DNA from: Brevundimonas sp.
GTDB lineage: Bacteria; Pseudomonadota; Alphaproteobacteria; Caulobacterales; Caulobacteraceae
DNA: 33,803 bases
Assembly: GCF_018608325.1 (NCBI RefSeq)
Contig: NZ_JABAZW010000150.1
Coordinates: forward strand, 10,472 to 44,274
Direction: 5' to 3'
Shown: positions 26,736-33,803 of the stretch, piece by piece
How positions within the stretch are numbered: position 1 is the first letter of the stretch
Layout: each line of letters opens with the position of its first letter
Notes under the pieces: model-generated
What the model saw: the letters and a program-made list of their open reading frames with translations, nothing else
What the model was told of the DNA's origin: nothing
The model's database searches: none
Program-made: the position numbers and the translations under genes

Positions 26736-26743
26736 ATACTCAA
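26736..26743. promoter_or_regulatory. Recurring ATACTCAA motif upstream of the MDR gene
   Basis: ATACTCAA (reverse TTGAGTAT) lies in the 203-base gap between the tandem TetR gene and the MDR oxidoreductase gene. It matches sites at 22966-22973, 23207-23214 and, with one change, 25427-25434. A short AT-rich stretch follows. It is a candidate half-site of a shared operator. The rest of 26695-26897 shows no gene. Confidence 0.35.
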
Positions 26744-26897
26744 TTTTCGATTTATGCCTTGATGCGTTCTCTGAATTCCTTCATCCAGATGACGTCTGAT
26801 GGCCATGCACGCGGCCACGACCTTCATTGACGCGTCGGCAACCACGCGGGCGCGTTCCTAGCCGCCGACTGGCGCGACCAGACTGGAAAGACGGACC

Positions 26898-28028
26898 ATG
26901 ACCGACATCGCTTCCGGCATTGAACTCAGAACCCTGATCACTTCGGAAGGGCAGTTGCGGCTGTCGCTGGAACAGGTTTCAGTTCCCCAACCTGCAGACG
27001 GCCAGATCGTCGTGCGGGTCGAGGCCGCCCCGATCAGCCCGTCGGACCTTGCGCTGTTGCTCGGCCCAGCAGACCTCGGCACGGCGCGGGCCGAGGGCAC
27101 GGCGGACAGCCCGGTTCTGGTCGCCGATGTGCCGCAACGCCGGCTGGCCATCATCACGGGACGGTTGGATCAGTCGATGCCGGCGGGCAACGAAGGCGCC
27201 GGAACGGTCATCGCGGCGGGCGCCAAGGCCGAACATCTGATCGGCAAGACCGTCGCCATCGTCGGCGGTCCGACATTCGCCCAATATGTCACCGTTCGCG
27301 CACATGACGCCCTGGTGCTTTCTGAGGGGGTGAGCGCCGTCGACGGCGCCTCGGCCTTCGTCAATCCGATGACGGCTCTAGGCATGATCGAGACGATGCG
27401 TCGGGAAGGCCACACGGCGCTGGTGCACACCGCCGCCGCGTCGAACCTGGGCCAGATGCTGAACAAGGTCTGCCTTGCCGACGGCATCGGTCTGGTCAAC
27501 ATCGTCCGCAGCGCCGAGCAGGCGGCCATTCTGCGCGACATCGGCGCGGCACATGTGGTCGACAGCACGTCAGCTGATTTCGAGGCTGAACTGACGGATG
27601 CCATCGCCGCGACCGGCGCAACCCTGGCGTTCGACGCCATCGGCGGCGGCAAACTGGCCGGGCAGATCCTGAACGCGATGGAGATCGCCGTCATCCGCTC
27701 TGGCGCGCCCTTCAGCCGCTACGGCTCGTCGGTGCACAAACAGGTCTATATCTATGGCGGCCTGGACCTGCGTCCGACCGAGCTGACGCGCGGTTTCGGC
27801 ATGAGCTGGGGCATCGGCGGCTGGCTGCTGCCGCCCAGTCTGGCGCGTTTCGGCATGGAGACCGTGATCGCCATGCGCAGCCGTGTGATGGCCGAACTGA
27901 AGACCACTTTCGCCAGCCGCTACACTGCCGAAATCTCTCTGGCCGACGCGCTCAAGCCTGAAATCGTCGCCGCCTACAATCGCCGCGCCACCGGCGAGAA
28001 ATACCTGATCCTACCGCAAAAAAGCTGA
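26898..28028 (+). CDS. Medium-chain dehydrogenase/reductase, quinone-oxidoreductase-like
   Basis: This 376-residue MDR-superfamily protein has no catalytic zinc ligands. The N-terminal GroES-like domain contains VRVEAAPISPSDLALLLG and GNEGAGTVIAAGA. The Rossmann domain starts near TALVHTAAASNLGQMLNKVC, with an Ala-rich AASNLGQ in the usual nucleotide loop position. The next strand, GLVNIVRSAEQAAIL, and later FDAIGGG complete the fold. Likely reactions are NADPH-dependent reduction of a quinone or an enoyl double bond. It follows the tandem TetR gene with its own upstream region and ends at a strong terminator. An enoyl reductase role in the local acyl-CoA pathway is possible but unproven. Confidence 0.82.
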   Translation: MTDIASGIELRTLITSEGQLRLSLEQVSVPQPADGQIVVRVEAAPISPSDLALLLGPADLGTARAEGTADSPVLVADVPQRRLAIITGRLDQSMPAGNEGAGTVIAAGAKAEHLIGKTVAIVGGPTFAQYVTVRAHDALVLSEGVSAVDGASAFVNPMTALGMIETMRREGHTALVHTAAASNLGQMLNKVCLADGIGLVNIVRSAEQAAILRDIGAAHVVDSTSADFEAELTDAIAATGATLAFDAIGGGKLAGQILNAMEIAVIRSGAPFSRYGSSVHKQVYIYGGLDLRPTELTRGFGMSWGIGGWLLPPSLARFGMETVIAMRSRVMAELKTTFASRYTAEISLADALKPEIVAAYNRRATGEKYLILPQKS

Positions 28029-28037
28029 GGCTGAGGG

Positions 28038-28066
28038 AGGGCGGTCGCTGTCTGCGTGACCGCCCT
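28038..28066. terminator. Bidirectional terminator between the MDR and MarR genes
   Basis: AGGGCGGTC (28038-28046) pairs with GACCGCCCT (28058-28066) in a perfect 9-bp GC-rich stem with an 11-base loop. It sits exactly between the convergent stop codons and abuts the MarR stop at 28067. There is only a short TT after the stem. Confidence 0.7.
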
Positions 28067-28519
28067 TCAGTCTGCTGATTTCTCGATACGTGCGGCGATG
28101 CGGGCGAGGAGGGCGGACAGGGTTGCGTGTTCCTCGGGCGTGAGGTCGGCGCAGATTTCAGCGTCGAGCTGTCGCAGGGCGTCGCGGCCGGGTTCCAGCA
28201 GGCCGTGCGCATGGTCCGTCAATGCGATCAGGCTGCTGCGGCCGTCCGTGGGCGAGGGTTCGCGCTGGATCAGGTTGTCGCGCTCCATCCGCGTCAGCAG
28301 TTGGGCCATGCTGGGCTGTTCCACATCGGCGAACTCGGCCAGAGCCTTCTGCGTCAGGCGCTCGCCGTTCTTCAACGCGACCAGTACCGGCAGTTGGGCG
28401 GTCGTCACGCCCACGGACTTCAGGCTGTCATCCATCCGCTTCATCAGCAGCTTGCCAAGGCGGCTGATGACCAGGGCGGGCATGGTTTCGGGCCGCCATT
28501 GCGACAGGGGCTTGTTCAT
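28067..28519 (-). CDS. MarR family transcriptional regulator
   Basis: This 150-residue winged-helix regulator shows helices RLGKLLMKRMDDSLKSVGVTTAQLPVLVAL, then LTQKALAEFADVEQPSMAQLLTRMERDNLIQREPSPTDGRSSLIALTD. The last part contains the recognition helix and the wing with the conserved DGR. MarR proteins are dimeric repressors that bind a dyad and release it on sensing a phenolic or similar small molecule. It is divergent from the FAD monooxygenase gene across 60 bases that carry two identical-pattern dyads. The arrangement is the classic repressor-target pair, so it very likely controls the monooxygenase and itself. Confidence 0.9.
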   Translation of the reverse strand: MNKPLSQWRPETMPALVISRLGKLLMKRMDDSLKSVGVTTAQLPVLVALKNGERLTQKALAEFADVEQPSMAQLLTRMERDNLIQREPSPTDGRSSLIALTDHAHGLLEPGRDALRQLDAEICADLTPEEHATLSALLARIAARIEKSAD

Positions 28520-28523
28520 TTGG

Positions 28524-28555
28524 ATAGGTGGCTATATTTATTGATAGTGTCCTAT
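28524..28555. promoter_or_regulatory. Twin MarR-type operator sites
   Basis: ATAG-GTGG-CTAT (28524-28535) and ATAG-TGTC-CTAT (28544-28555) share the pattern ATAG-N4-CTAT. They are spaced 20 bp centre to centre, two helical turns, so both face the same side of the DNA. They lie in the 60-base gap between the divergent marR and monooxygenase genes. Two dimers probably bind here. Confidence 0.65.
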
Positions 28556-28579
28556 GTAAATTATCGAAGCCGGTTTGAA

Positions 28580-29725
28580 ATGCAACATCCATCCATCGCC
28601 ATCATCGGGGCTGGGCCTGCGGGGCTGACAGCGGCCAATATCCTGCACCGCGCCGGTTGGCGGGTTGAAGTCTTTGAGGGCGACGCCTCACTGACGGCGC
28701 GCGATCAGGGCGGCACTCTGGATCTTCATCCTGACAGCGGACAGTTGGCGCTGGTGAAGGCTGGGCTGCTTGACGTTTTTCTGGCCCAGGCCCGGCATGA
28801 GGATCAGGAGCAGAGGGTCGCGGACTATGCGACCGGCGTCTTGTTGCGAGAGGAGATACCCGAGGCGGGCGCCGGCGACCGGCCCGAGATCGACCGGGTG
28901 TTGTTGCGCCAACTGCTGCTGCGTCCCTTGCCAGAAGAACGGGTGCATTGGGGCGTGCGGGTTGAGGCGGTGGCCACGCTGGCGGACGGGCGTCACGAAC
29001 TACGCCTGAGTGCGGGCGCCGTGGGGCCGTTTGATCTGGTCATCGGCGCGGATGGCGCATGGTCGAAGGTGCGGACGGCGCTCACTGAGGCCCAGCCGGT
29101 CTATTCCGGCGTCACCTTTGTGGAGTTATGGCTGAACGACGTGGATGCGCGCCATCCTGTGTTGGCCAATCTGGTCGGCCATGGTTCGATGTACGCCCTG
29201 CATGGCGGGGCGGGGATCATCGGCCAGCGCAACGGCGGCGGCACGGTCCGCGTCTATGCCGCCTTTCGAACCCGGCCCGAGGAGACGGATCGACCGGACA
29301 GGCTGCTGGTCGATATCACCAAGGCCGAACTGCTGGAGCGGTTCGAGGGCTGGGCGTCTTCCCTGACTGCCTTGATAACCGAGGCGGATCGGATCGCCGC
29401 GGTTCGGCCCATCGTCGCCCTGCCGACTGAAACCCTGCGGTGGGAGCAAAGGGATGGTCTGACCCTGGTGGGGGATGCGGCCCATGTCATGCCCCCGATG
29501 GGCGTGGGGGTGAATCTGGCGATGCTGGACGCCGCCGAACTGGCCGAGGCTCTGGTCGCGGCGCAGGACTGGCGACAGGCCGTCCGCGATTATGAGGATG
29601 TCATGCTGGCCCGCGCAGCCGAGACGGCGGTCGAGTGTAATCAGGCCTTTGCCGACTGGTTCGCCGCCGATGGCGGGCGGGCCGTGCTGGATGACATGCA
29701 AGCGCGAAAAGAAGCGGCTGCCTGA
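28580..29725 (+). CDS. FAD-dependent monooxygenase (TetX-like)
   Basis: The protein has 381 residues from ATG 28580; the in-frame extension upstream runs antisense through marR and is not real. It is a class A flavoprotein hydroxylase: GxGxxG motif IIGAGPAGLTAANIL (about 8-22), the middle motif LVIGADGAWSKVR, and the C-terminal LVGDAAHVMPPMGVGVNLAMLDA. The segment YSGVTFVELWLNDVDARHP and the length resemble Tet(X) and related oxidoreductases. Those inactivate tetracyclines by hydroxylation, but many homologues have other substrates. With the divergent MarR repressor it forms an inducible detoxification or aromatic hydroxylation unit. Tetracycline activity must not be assumed. It ends 6 bases before the convergent cfa stop. 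Confidence 0.85.
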   Translation: MQHPSIAIIGAGPAGLTAANILHRAGWRVEVFEGDASLTARDQGGTLDLHPDSGQLALVKAGLLDVFLAQARHEDQEQRVADYATGVLLREEIPEAGAGDRPEIDRVLLRQLLLRPLPEERVHWGVRVEAVATLADGRHELRLSAGAVGPFDLVIGADGAWSKVRTALTEAQPVYSGVTFVELWLNDVDARHPVLANLVGHGSMYALHGGAGIIGQRNGGGTVRVYAAFRTRPEETDRPDRLLVDITKAELLERFEGWASSLTALITEADRIAAVRPIVALPTETLRWEQRDGLTLVGDAAHVMPPMGVGVNLAMLDAAELAEALVAAQDWRQAVRDYEDVMLARAAETAVECNQAFADWFAADGGRAVLDDMQARKEAAA

Positions 29726-29731
29726 TCTGGC

Positions 29732-30973
29732 CTATTTCCAGCCGGTTTCGGCCTCTCTGGCGCGCAGGGCGTCTTCGGCGGGGCCGATGTAGTCGCGGGT
29801 CAGAGGGACGGCGTGCTGGTTCTTGGTCAGTTGCAGCTGGAAGATGACGATGTCTTCGTGGCGGAAGGCGGCTTCGGCCATGGAGAGATAGAACTCCCAC
29901 ATCCGGCAGAAGCGGTCGTCGAACATGGCGACGGCTTCGTCCCGGCGGGCCATGAAGGCGTCGCGCCAGGCCTTCAGGGTGAAGGCGTAGTGCAGGCGCA
30001 GCACCTCGACATCGGTGATGATCAGGCCTGCGCGCTCGATGGCCGTGGTCATGTCCGACAGCGAGGGCAGGTGGCCGCCGGGGAAGATGTAACGGGTCAG
30101 CCAGGGATTGGTGGTGCTTGGCTCATCGGAAGATCCGATGGTGTGCAGCAGCATGACTCCGTCGTCGGCCAGACGCTCGCGGCAGGTGTCGAAGAAGGCT
30201 TCGTAGAAGTTCAGGCCGACGTGCTCGAACATGCCGACCGAGACGATGCGGTCATAGGTTTCTGGCGTGGCGCGATAGTCCTGAAGCCGGAAGTCGATCT
30301 TGGCGTCCAGCCCCAGCGCAGAGGCGCGACTGCGGGCGCGGGCCAGTTGTTCGTCCGACAGGGTCAGGCCGACGACCTGACCCGCCTGGGCCACGCCGGC
30401 CAGATACAGCGCCATGCCGCCCCAGCCGCAGCCAATCTCCAGCACCCGGTCGTTAGGGCGCAGGGCCATCTTGGCGGCGATATGGCGCTTCTTGGCCAGT
30501 TGCGCCTCGGCCAGCGACTGACCCGGATGCTCGAAATAGGCGCAAGAATATTGCCAGTCCGGGTCCAGGAACAGGGCGTAGAAGGCGTCGCCCAGATCGT
30601 AATGGTGGGCCACGTTGCGGCGCGACCGACCGGGATTGTTCCTCTGGCCCCACAGGGACAGCTTCTGGCGGGTTCGCTCGATCCAGCGCGACAGGGCGGA
30701 GGGGCGGGGATAGGTCTGGCCCAGCACCAGACACAGGAAGTCGAACACCGTGCCCTTTTCGACCAGCAGGCGGCTGTCGGTGAACAGTTCACCGGTGCGC
30801 AGTTCGGGCTGAAGCAGCAGGGATAGGAGGGCCGCATTGTCGGTCAGGCGCACCACGACCGGTTCGCCCGTGCCGTCCCCCATGACCAGCGTCTGGTCGC
30901 CAGGCAGGATGACGGTCAGGTCACCCGTGCGGACGTGCTTGCCCAATGTCGCTTCGACCAGACGCTTCAGCAT
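29732..30973 (-). CDS. cfa: Cyclopropane-fatty-acyl-phospholipid synthase
   Basis: This 413-residue SAM-dependent enzyme adds a methylene group to cis double bonds of membrane phospholipid acyl chains. Visible features are the N-terminal lipid-binding domain, then VAHHYDLGDAFYALFLDPDWQYSCAYF, where the bicarbonate and active-site residues lie. The SAM motif VLEIGCGWGGMALYLA and DRIVSVGMFEHVG follow. The segment FIFPGG-like YIFPGGHLPSL is the typical C-terminal motif. Length is slightly above the E. coli enzyme. It acts at the inner membrane and is commonly induced by stress. It lies 113 bases after the FecR-like gene on the same strand, so the sigma/anti-sigma pair may influence it. Confidence 0.9.
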   Translation of the reverse strand: MLKRLVEATLGKHVRTGDLTVILPGDQTLVMGDGTGEPVVVRLTDNAALLSLLLQPELRTGELFTDSRLLVEKGTVFDFLCLVLGQTYPRPSALSRWIERTRQKLSLWGQRNNPGRSRRNVAHHYDLGDAFYALFLDPDWQYSCAYFEHPGQSLAEAQLAKKRHIAAKMALRPNDRVLEIGCGWGGMALYLAGVAQAGQVVGLTLSDEQLARARSRASALGLDAKIDFRLQDYRATPETYDRIVSVGMFEHVGLNFYEAFFDTCRERLADDGVMLLHTIGSSDEPSTTNPWLTRYIFPGGHLPSLSDMTTAIERAGLIITDVEVLRLHYAFTLKAWRDAFMARRDEAVAMFDDRFCRMWEFYLSMAEAAFRHEDIVIFQLQLTKNQHAVPLTRDYIGPAEDALRAREAETGWK

Positions 30974-31086
30974 ACAGACGCTCCGCTAACCGAGATCGCA
31001 TGGCGAACTGAATCGCCGCTAGGTTTCAGATGATCGACAAGGCTGTGAAATGACAACAGCAAAGGTGGCCCGGTCGTCGCAGGGGG

Positions 31087-32040
31087 CTAATGCTCAGCCA
31101 GGGCGTAGATGGCGATCCGATCAGCGGAACGCTCGACGCGGATCGGCAGATAGTCGTCCAGCTTGTCCAGCACGGTCGCCTCGTCCGCCACCTTGAGGGC
31201 GCCGGTGAAACGCAGCGATGTGGCGGTCGGCATGACCACGACGGGTTTTTCGAAATAGCGCGACATGTCGGCCGCCACTTCGCCTAGAGGGCGGTCCTGA
31301 TAGACAAGGACGCCATGACGCCAGGCGAAGGCGCGCGTGGGGTCGACCTCGGACACGTCGGCGGGCGCCTTACGCAGTTGGTTCAATTGCTGGCCGGCGG
31401 CCAGATGGAAGTCGGCGTCCTGTCCGGTGGTTGAGACGGCGACGGCGCCGCGGGCGACGCTGACGCGGAACATGTCGTCGTGACTGACCATGTCGAAAGC
31501 GGTGCCGAGGACGCGGACGGAACGATGGCCGGAACGGACTTCAAACGGGCGCGACGGATCATGGGCGACGTCGAAGGCGGCTTCGCCTTCCTTCAGCACC
31601 ACGGAACGCTTGTTACGGCCCAGACGCACCCGGATGTCGGTGGCCCGGTTCAGATAGATGCGCGACCCATCCTCCAGATCGATCGTCATAGGCGTCTCGT
31701 CGGCGCTGTAGGACTGTGACGTGGCCATTTCGATCAGTTGCGGGGTCAGGCCCGCCGTCAGGGCCAGGGCCGCCGCCACGCCCGCGCCGCGCATGAAGCT
31801 GCGGCGGCGCCAGAGCGGAGGCGTGTCGTCATTGGCGGGCTTGAGCGCCAGCGGCGTCTGGTCCGTGACCGCCCAGGCCTGTTCGACCAGAGCATAGGCG
31901 CGACGGTGGTCGTCGTTATCTTCCAGCCAGTCCTGAAAAGACAGCCACTGATCCTCGGTCGCCGCCTCGTCCTGAAGCTGGACGAACCAGCTCAGCGCGC
32001 TTTCTTGGATGTCGGCGCGGACGTTGGAATGCGTTGTCAT
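31087..32040 (-). CDS. FecR-like anti-sigma factor/regulator
   Basis: The protein has 317 residues from ATG 32040 (MTTHSNVRADIQESALSWF), with GGAGGGG just upstream. The N-terminal cytosolic domain (DUF4880-like, ALSWFVQLQDEAATEDQWLSFQDWL) binds the sigma factor. A single membrane segment at about 105-125 follows WRRRSFMRG. The periplasmic FecR domain contains MTIDLEDGSRIYLNRATDIRV and VLKEGEAAFDVAHDPSRPFEV. The C-terminus resembles the STN-like fold (LRFTGALKVADEATVLDKLDDYLPI). In the FecIRA model it passes a signal from an outer-membrane receptor to the sigma factor. No receptor gene is adjacent here; the next gene is cfa. It starts 105 bases after the sigma factor stop. Confidence 0.87.
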   Translation of the reverse strand: MTTHSNVRADIQESALSWFVQLQDEAATEDQWLSFQDWLEDNDDHRRAYALVEQAWAVTDQTPLALKPANDDTPPLWRRRSFMRGAGVAAALALTAGLTPQLIEMATSQSYSADETPMTIDLEDGSRIYLNRATDIRVRLGRNKRSVVLKEGEAAFDVAHDPSRPFEVRSGHRSVRVLGTAFDMVSHDDMFRVSVARGAVAVSTTGQDADFHLAAGQQLNQLRKAPADVSEVDPTRAFAWRHGVLVYQDRPLGEVAADMSRYFEKPVVVMPTATSLRFTGALKVADEATVLDKLDDYLPIRVERSADRIAIYALAEH

Positions 32041-32145
32041 TTCACCACCCCTCCAGTCGCCAAGAACACGGGTCATGACGACAAGACGGCGCCGGGGCGC
32101 GACCACCACCACGATTTTTCAGGTTTTGTGGCGAAAAAGGGTCCA

Positions 32146-32667
32146 TCACCGCTCCAGCTTCTCGGTGATGGCGCGCAGGGCGTCCATCATGTGCTTCTCG
32201 ACCGAGCTGCGCGAAATGCCGAGGCGGGCGGCGACTTCGGCATGGCTGACGCCGTCGAACTTGTGCAGGCGGAAGATGTTCTGGGTGCGCGCAGGAAGCT
32301 TCTGGACGACGCGGACGATGCGCTCCAGCCGGTCGCGGTCGATGACGATGGCCTCGGGCGAGGGGGCGCCGTCGGCCTCTGGCGTGATGCCTTCGACATG
32401 CCCGGCCTCGCGCCAGGCGGTGTCGCGTTGACGTGACCTTTGCCACCCGCGCCAGCGGTCGATCAGGAGATTTGAAGCCAGACGATAGAGGTAGGCGCGG
32501 GGATTCTGCACCTGGGCCTGTTCGGCGTCCAGGGCGATGACTTTAAGATACAGTTCCTGGACAAGATCCTCGACGTCGGCCTCAGCGCCCAGGCGGCTCT
32601 GGAAAAACCGTGTCATCGCCTGCCGCTGCAGGAGATAGGTCTCAACGAGCGTTGGCGGAGAGGTCAT
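32146..32667 (-). CDS. ECF RNA polymerase sigma factor (FecI type)
   Basis: The protein has 173 residues from ATG 32667 (MTSPPTLVETYLLQRQAM); upstream in-frame codons are Arg-rich and not family-like. Region 2 includes AEADVEDLVQELYLKVIAL and NPRAYLYRLASNLLIDRWR. Region 4 includes LPARTQNIFRLHKFDGVSHAEVAARLGISRSSVEKHMMDAL, a clear helix-turn-helix for -35 recognition. FecI-type factors are released by the partner FecR on an envelope signal and transcribe a TonB receptor operon. The partner lies directly downstream. The target is not evident in this window. It is divergent from the HAD phosphatase gene across 167 bases. Confidence 0.9.
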   Translation of the reverse strand: MTSPPTLVETYLLQRQAMTRFFQSRLGAEADVEDLVQELYLKVIALDAEQAQVQNPRAYLYRLASNLLIDRWRGWQRSRQRDTAWREAGHVEGITPEADGAPSPEAIVIDRDRLERIVRVVQKLPARTQNIFRLHKFDGVSHAEVAARLGISRSSVEKHMMDALRAITEKLER

Positions 32668-32834
32668 CACGGCCTGATCGGATGCTGGGATTGGACACGC
32701 GTCCTCTGATCCCGGGCCACGTCGATGATGCGTCGTGCCACCCTCATGCCGCGTAGAAATTTTTGAGGCAAGTCGCTGTGCACGACGTCTTCCGAACATA
32801 CCGCATGATGGCGGTTGACACGCGAGCGTATTGA

Positions 32835-33503
32835 ATGCGTATCTTCTGCGACTTCGACGGCACAATCAGTCGAAGCGACACGACGGATTTCGTGCTGACC
32901 GCCCTGGCGGACCCCGCATGGCACGAGATCGAAGCCCGCTGGGAATCCGGCGAGATCGACGCTGCGGAATGCATGCGTCTGCAGGTCGCCATGATCGGCG
33001 GGTCTGAGACGGACCTGAACACGGTTCTGGACCGTGTCGAACTGGACCCACATTTCAAGAATTTTGTTCTGTGGGCCGAAGCCAACGGCCATCCCATCAC
33101 CATCCTGAGCGATGGCGTGAATCATTTCATCAAACGCCTGCTGGCGCGCGAGGGGCTGGGCCGTCTGCCGGTCTTCGCCAATGTGCTGGCGGGGCAGGCG
33201 GGAGCCTGGGCGCTGGAACAGCCGTGGATGCGCGCGGGCTGCGCGGGCGGTTCGGGCGTCTGCAAATGCGAGGTGGTGCGCACGACGATGGCCGAGAACG
33301 AGGGGCCTGTGGTGTTTGTCGGTGACGGTCGCTCGGATTTCTGCGTCTCGGCCAAGGTTGACCTTCTTTTCGCCAAGCATCGCCTGGCTGAATACGCCGC
33401 CGCTCGCGGTACGGATTATATCCCTTACGAAACCTTCGCGGATGTGACCGCGACGCTGAACGGTCTTGAGGCCGTCCCGGCGAAACAGGCCTGCGCGGTC
33501 TGA
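32835..33503 (+). CDS. HAD-IB family phosphatase, MtnX-like
   Basis: This 222-residue haloacid-dehalogenase phosphatase has motif I IFCDFDGTISRSD (nucleophile Asp6, acid Asp8), motif II ITILSDGVNHF with Ser, and motif IV VVFVGDGRSDFCVS with the metal-binding Asp pair. The small cap carries a Cys-rich CAGGSGVCKCEVV, common in MtnX-like proteins. Relatives include the methionine-salvage phosphatase MtnX and phosphoserine phosphatase. No other salvage gene is visible, so the substrate is open. It is 15 bases before the aminotransferase gene and co-transcribed with it, pointing to a phosphorylated amino or keto compound. The start ATG 32835 has no strong ribosome binding site. Confidence 0.83.
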   Translation: MRIFCDFDGTISRSDTTDFVLTALADPAWHEIEARWESGEIDAAECMRLQVAMIGGSETDLNTVLDRVELDPHFKNFVLWAEANGHPITILSDGVNHFIKRLLAREGLGRLPVFANVLAGQAGAWALEQPWMRAGCAGGSGVCKCEVVRTTMAENEGPVVFVGDGRSDFCVSAKVDLLFAKHRLAEYAAARGTDYIPYETFADVTATLNGLEAVPAKQACAV

Positions 33504-33518
33504 CAACGGAAGCTGAGT

Positions 33519-33803
33519 ATGCACGACAAGATCCTATCCCCCGTCGCCCCGATCGACGAAGCTGAACTGCGCCGTCTGGAAGCCGAATATTGCTCCTACG
33601 GCGACACCGTCCACTACATGGAAGAGCCCAAGTTCTTCGACGGTTGTGAAGGCTCCTACATGTACGACGCCGAGGGGCGTCAGTTCCTCGACCTGCAGAT
33701 GTGGTATTCGGCGGTCAACTTCGGTTACCGCAACCCGCGCCTGAACGCCGTCGCCCACCGTCAGCTGGACACCCTGCCGCAGGTCGCCTCGCAGTATCTG
33801 CAC
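33519..33803 (+). CDS. Class-III (PLP-dependent) aminotransferase, N-terminal part
   Basis: From ATG 33519 (MHDKILSPVAPIDEAEL) an open frame of 95 codons runs to the window edge without a stop. The segment KFFDGCEGSYMYDAEGRQFLDLQMWYSAVNFGYRNPRL matches the N-terminal domain of class-III aminotransferases: the GSYMYDxEGRxFLD strand followed by the NFGYxNP substrate and cofactor loop. The PLP-binding Lys lies beyond the window. A GAG sequence is visible just before the start, but the ribosome binding site is weak. It follows the HAD phosphatase after 15 bases. The amino donor cannot be read; ornithine, GABA or putrescine-type enzymes are possible. Confidence 0.82.
   Translation, partial: MHDKILSPVAPIDEAELRRLEAEYCSYGDTVHYMEEPKFFDGCEGSYMYDAEGRQFLDLQMWYSAVNFGYRNPRLNAVAHRQLDTLPQVASQYLH

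Noticed and set aside
28127..28579. In-frame N-terminal extension of the FAD monooxygenase
   Set aside because: It runs antisense through the MarR gene. The GxGxxG motif sits right after ATG 28580, the normal start for this family.
28580..29725. Calling the monooxygenase a tetracycline resistance gene
   Set aside because: It is only TetX-like in general motifs and length; many related flavoproteins act on other compounds and no resistance context is present.
32815..32844. TTGACA as a promoter -35 for the HAD phosphatase gene
   Set aside because: A -10 at normal spacing would fall inside the coding region, and no good hexamer is found there.

Overview
The window is GC-rich and densely coded. 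Its gene content is that of an aerobic Gram-negative alphaproteobacterium: TonB-dependent receptors, FecI/FecR, CzcCBA efflux, twin-arginine-exported hydrolases, and acyl-CoA ligase and dehydrogenase genes. I infer a Caulobacterales, Brevundimonas-like genome from this mix; no rRNA or other marker gene confirms it. No tRNA, rRNA, CRISPR array, transposase or prophage gene was seen.

Layout. (a) 1-1100: the inner part of a TonB-dependent receptor (minus strand) abuts the C-terminal part of a type-B carboxylesterase (plus strand). Both genes are cut at their 5' sides at about position 180. The site is either a deletion between two divergent genes or an assembly misjoin. (b) 1125-4517: three tightly packed plus-strand genes for an exported TIM-barrel protein, a membrane-anchored M20 peptidase and an exported alpha/beta hydrolase. 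(c) 4575-7760, minus strand: a flavin reductase-like protein, a core methionine synthase (MesD type) and DUF1852 (MesX). They sit behind a cobalamin riboswitch, a hairpin over the ribosome binding site and a perfect 16-bp palindrome next to a TTGACA promoter element. This is the folate- and B12-independent, oxygen-requiring methionine synthase system. (d) 7964-16098, plus strand: a metal-resistance operon with a small His-rich exported protein, CzcC, CzcB, CzcA and a PIB-4-type metal ATPase. A 16-codon linker ORF bridges the last two genes. (e) 16188-22928, minus strand: acyl-CoA ligase, TetR regulator, glutathione S-transferase, TonB-dependent receptor and a second GST with a signal peptide. 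Two near-identical operator-like palindromes suggest the TetR protein controls the receptor and GST promoters.

(f) 23276-28028, plus strand: acyl-CoA dehydrogenase, SDR, a tandem-domain TetR regulator and an MDR oxidoreductase. With the divergent ligase they look like an uptake and beta-oxidation-like catabolic locus for an unidentified carboxylic or hydrophobic substrate. (g) 28067-29725: a MarR regulator divergent from a TetX-like FAD monooxygenase, with two identical-pattern half-site pairs 20 bp apart between them. (h) 29732-32667, minus strand: ECF sigma factor, FecR-like anti-sigma factor and cyclopropane fatty acid synthase, with no receptor gene next to the pair. (i) 32835-33803, plus strand: a MtnX-like HAD phosphatase and the start of a class-III aminotransferase that runs off the window.

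The most notable content is the MesD/MesX module with its apparent two-layer control. Next come the TetR operator pair, the MarR twin sites and the double truncation at about position 180. All functional calls come from reading motifs; no database search was run.
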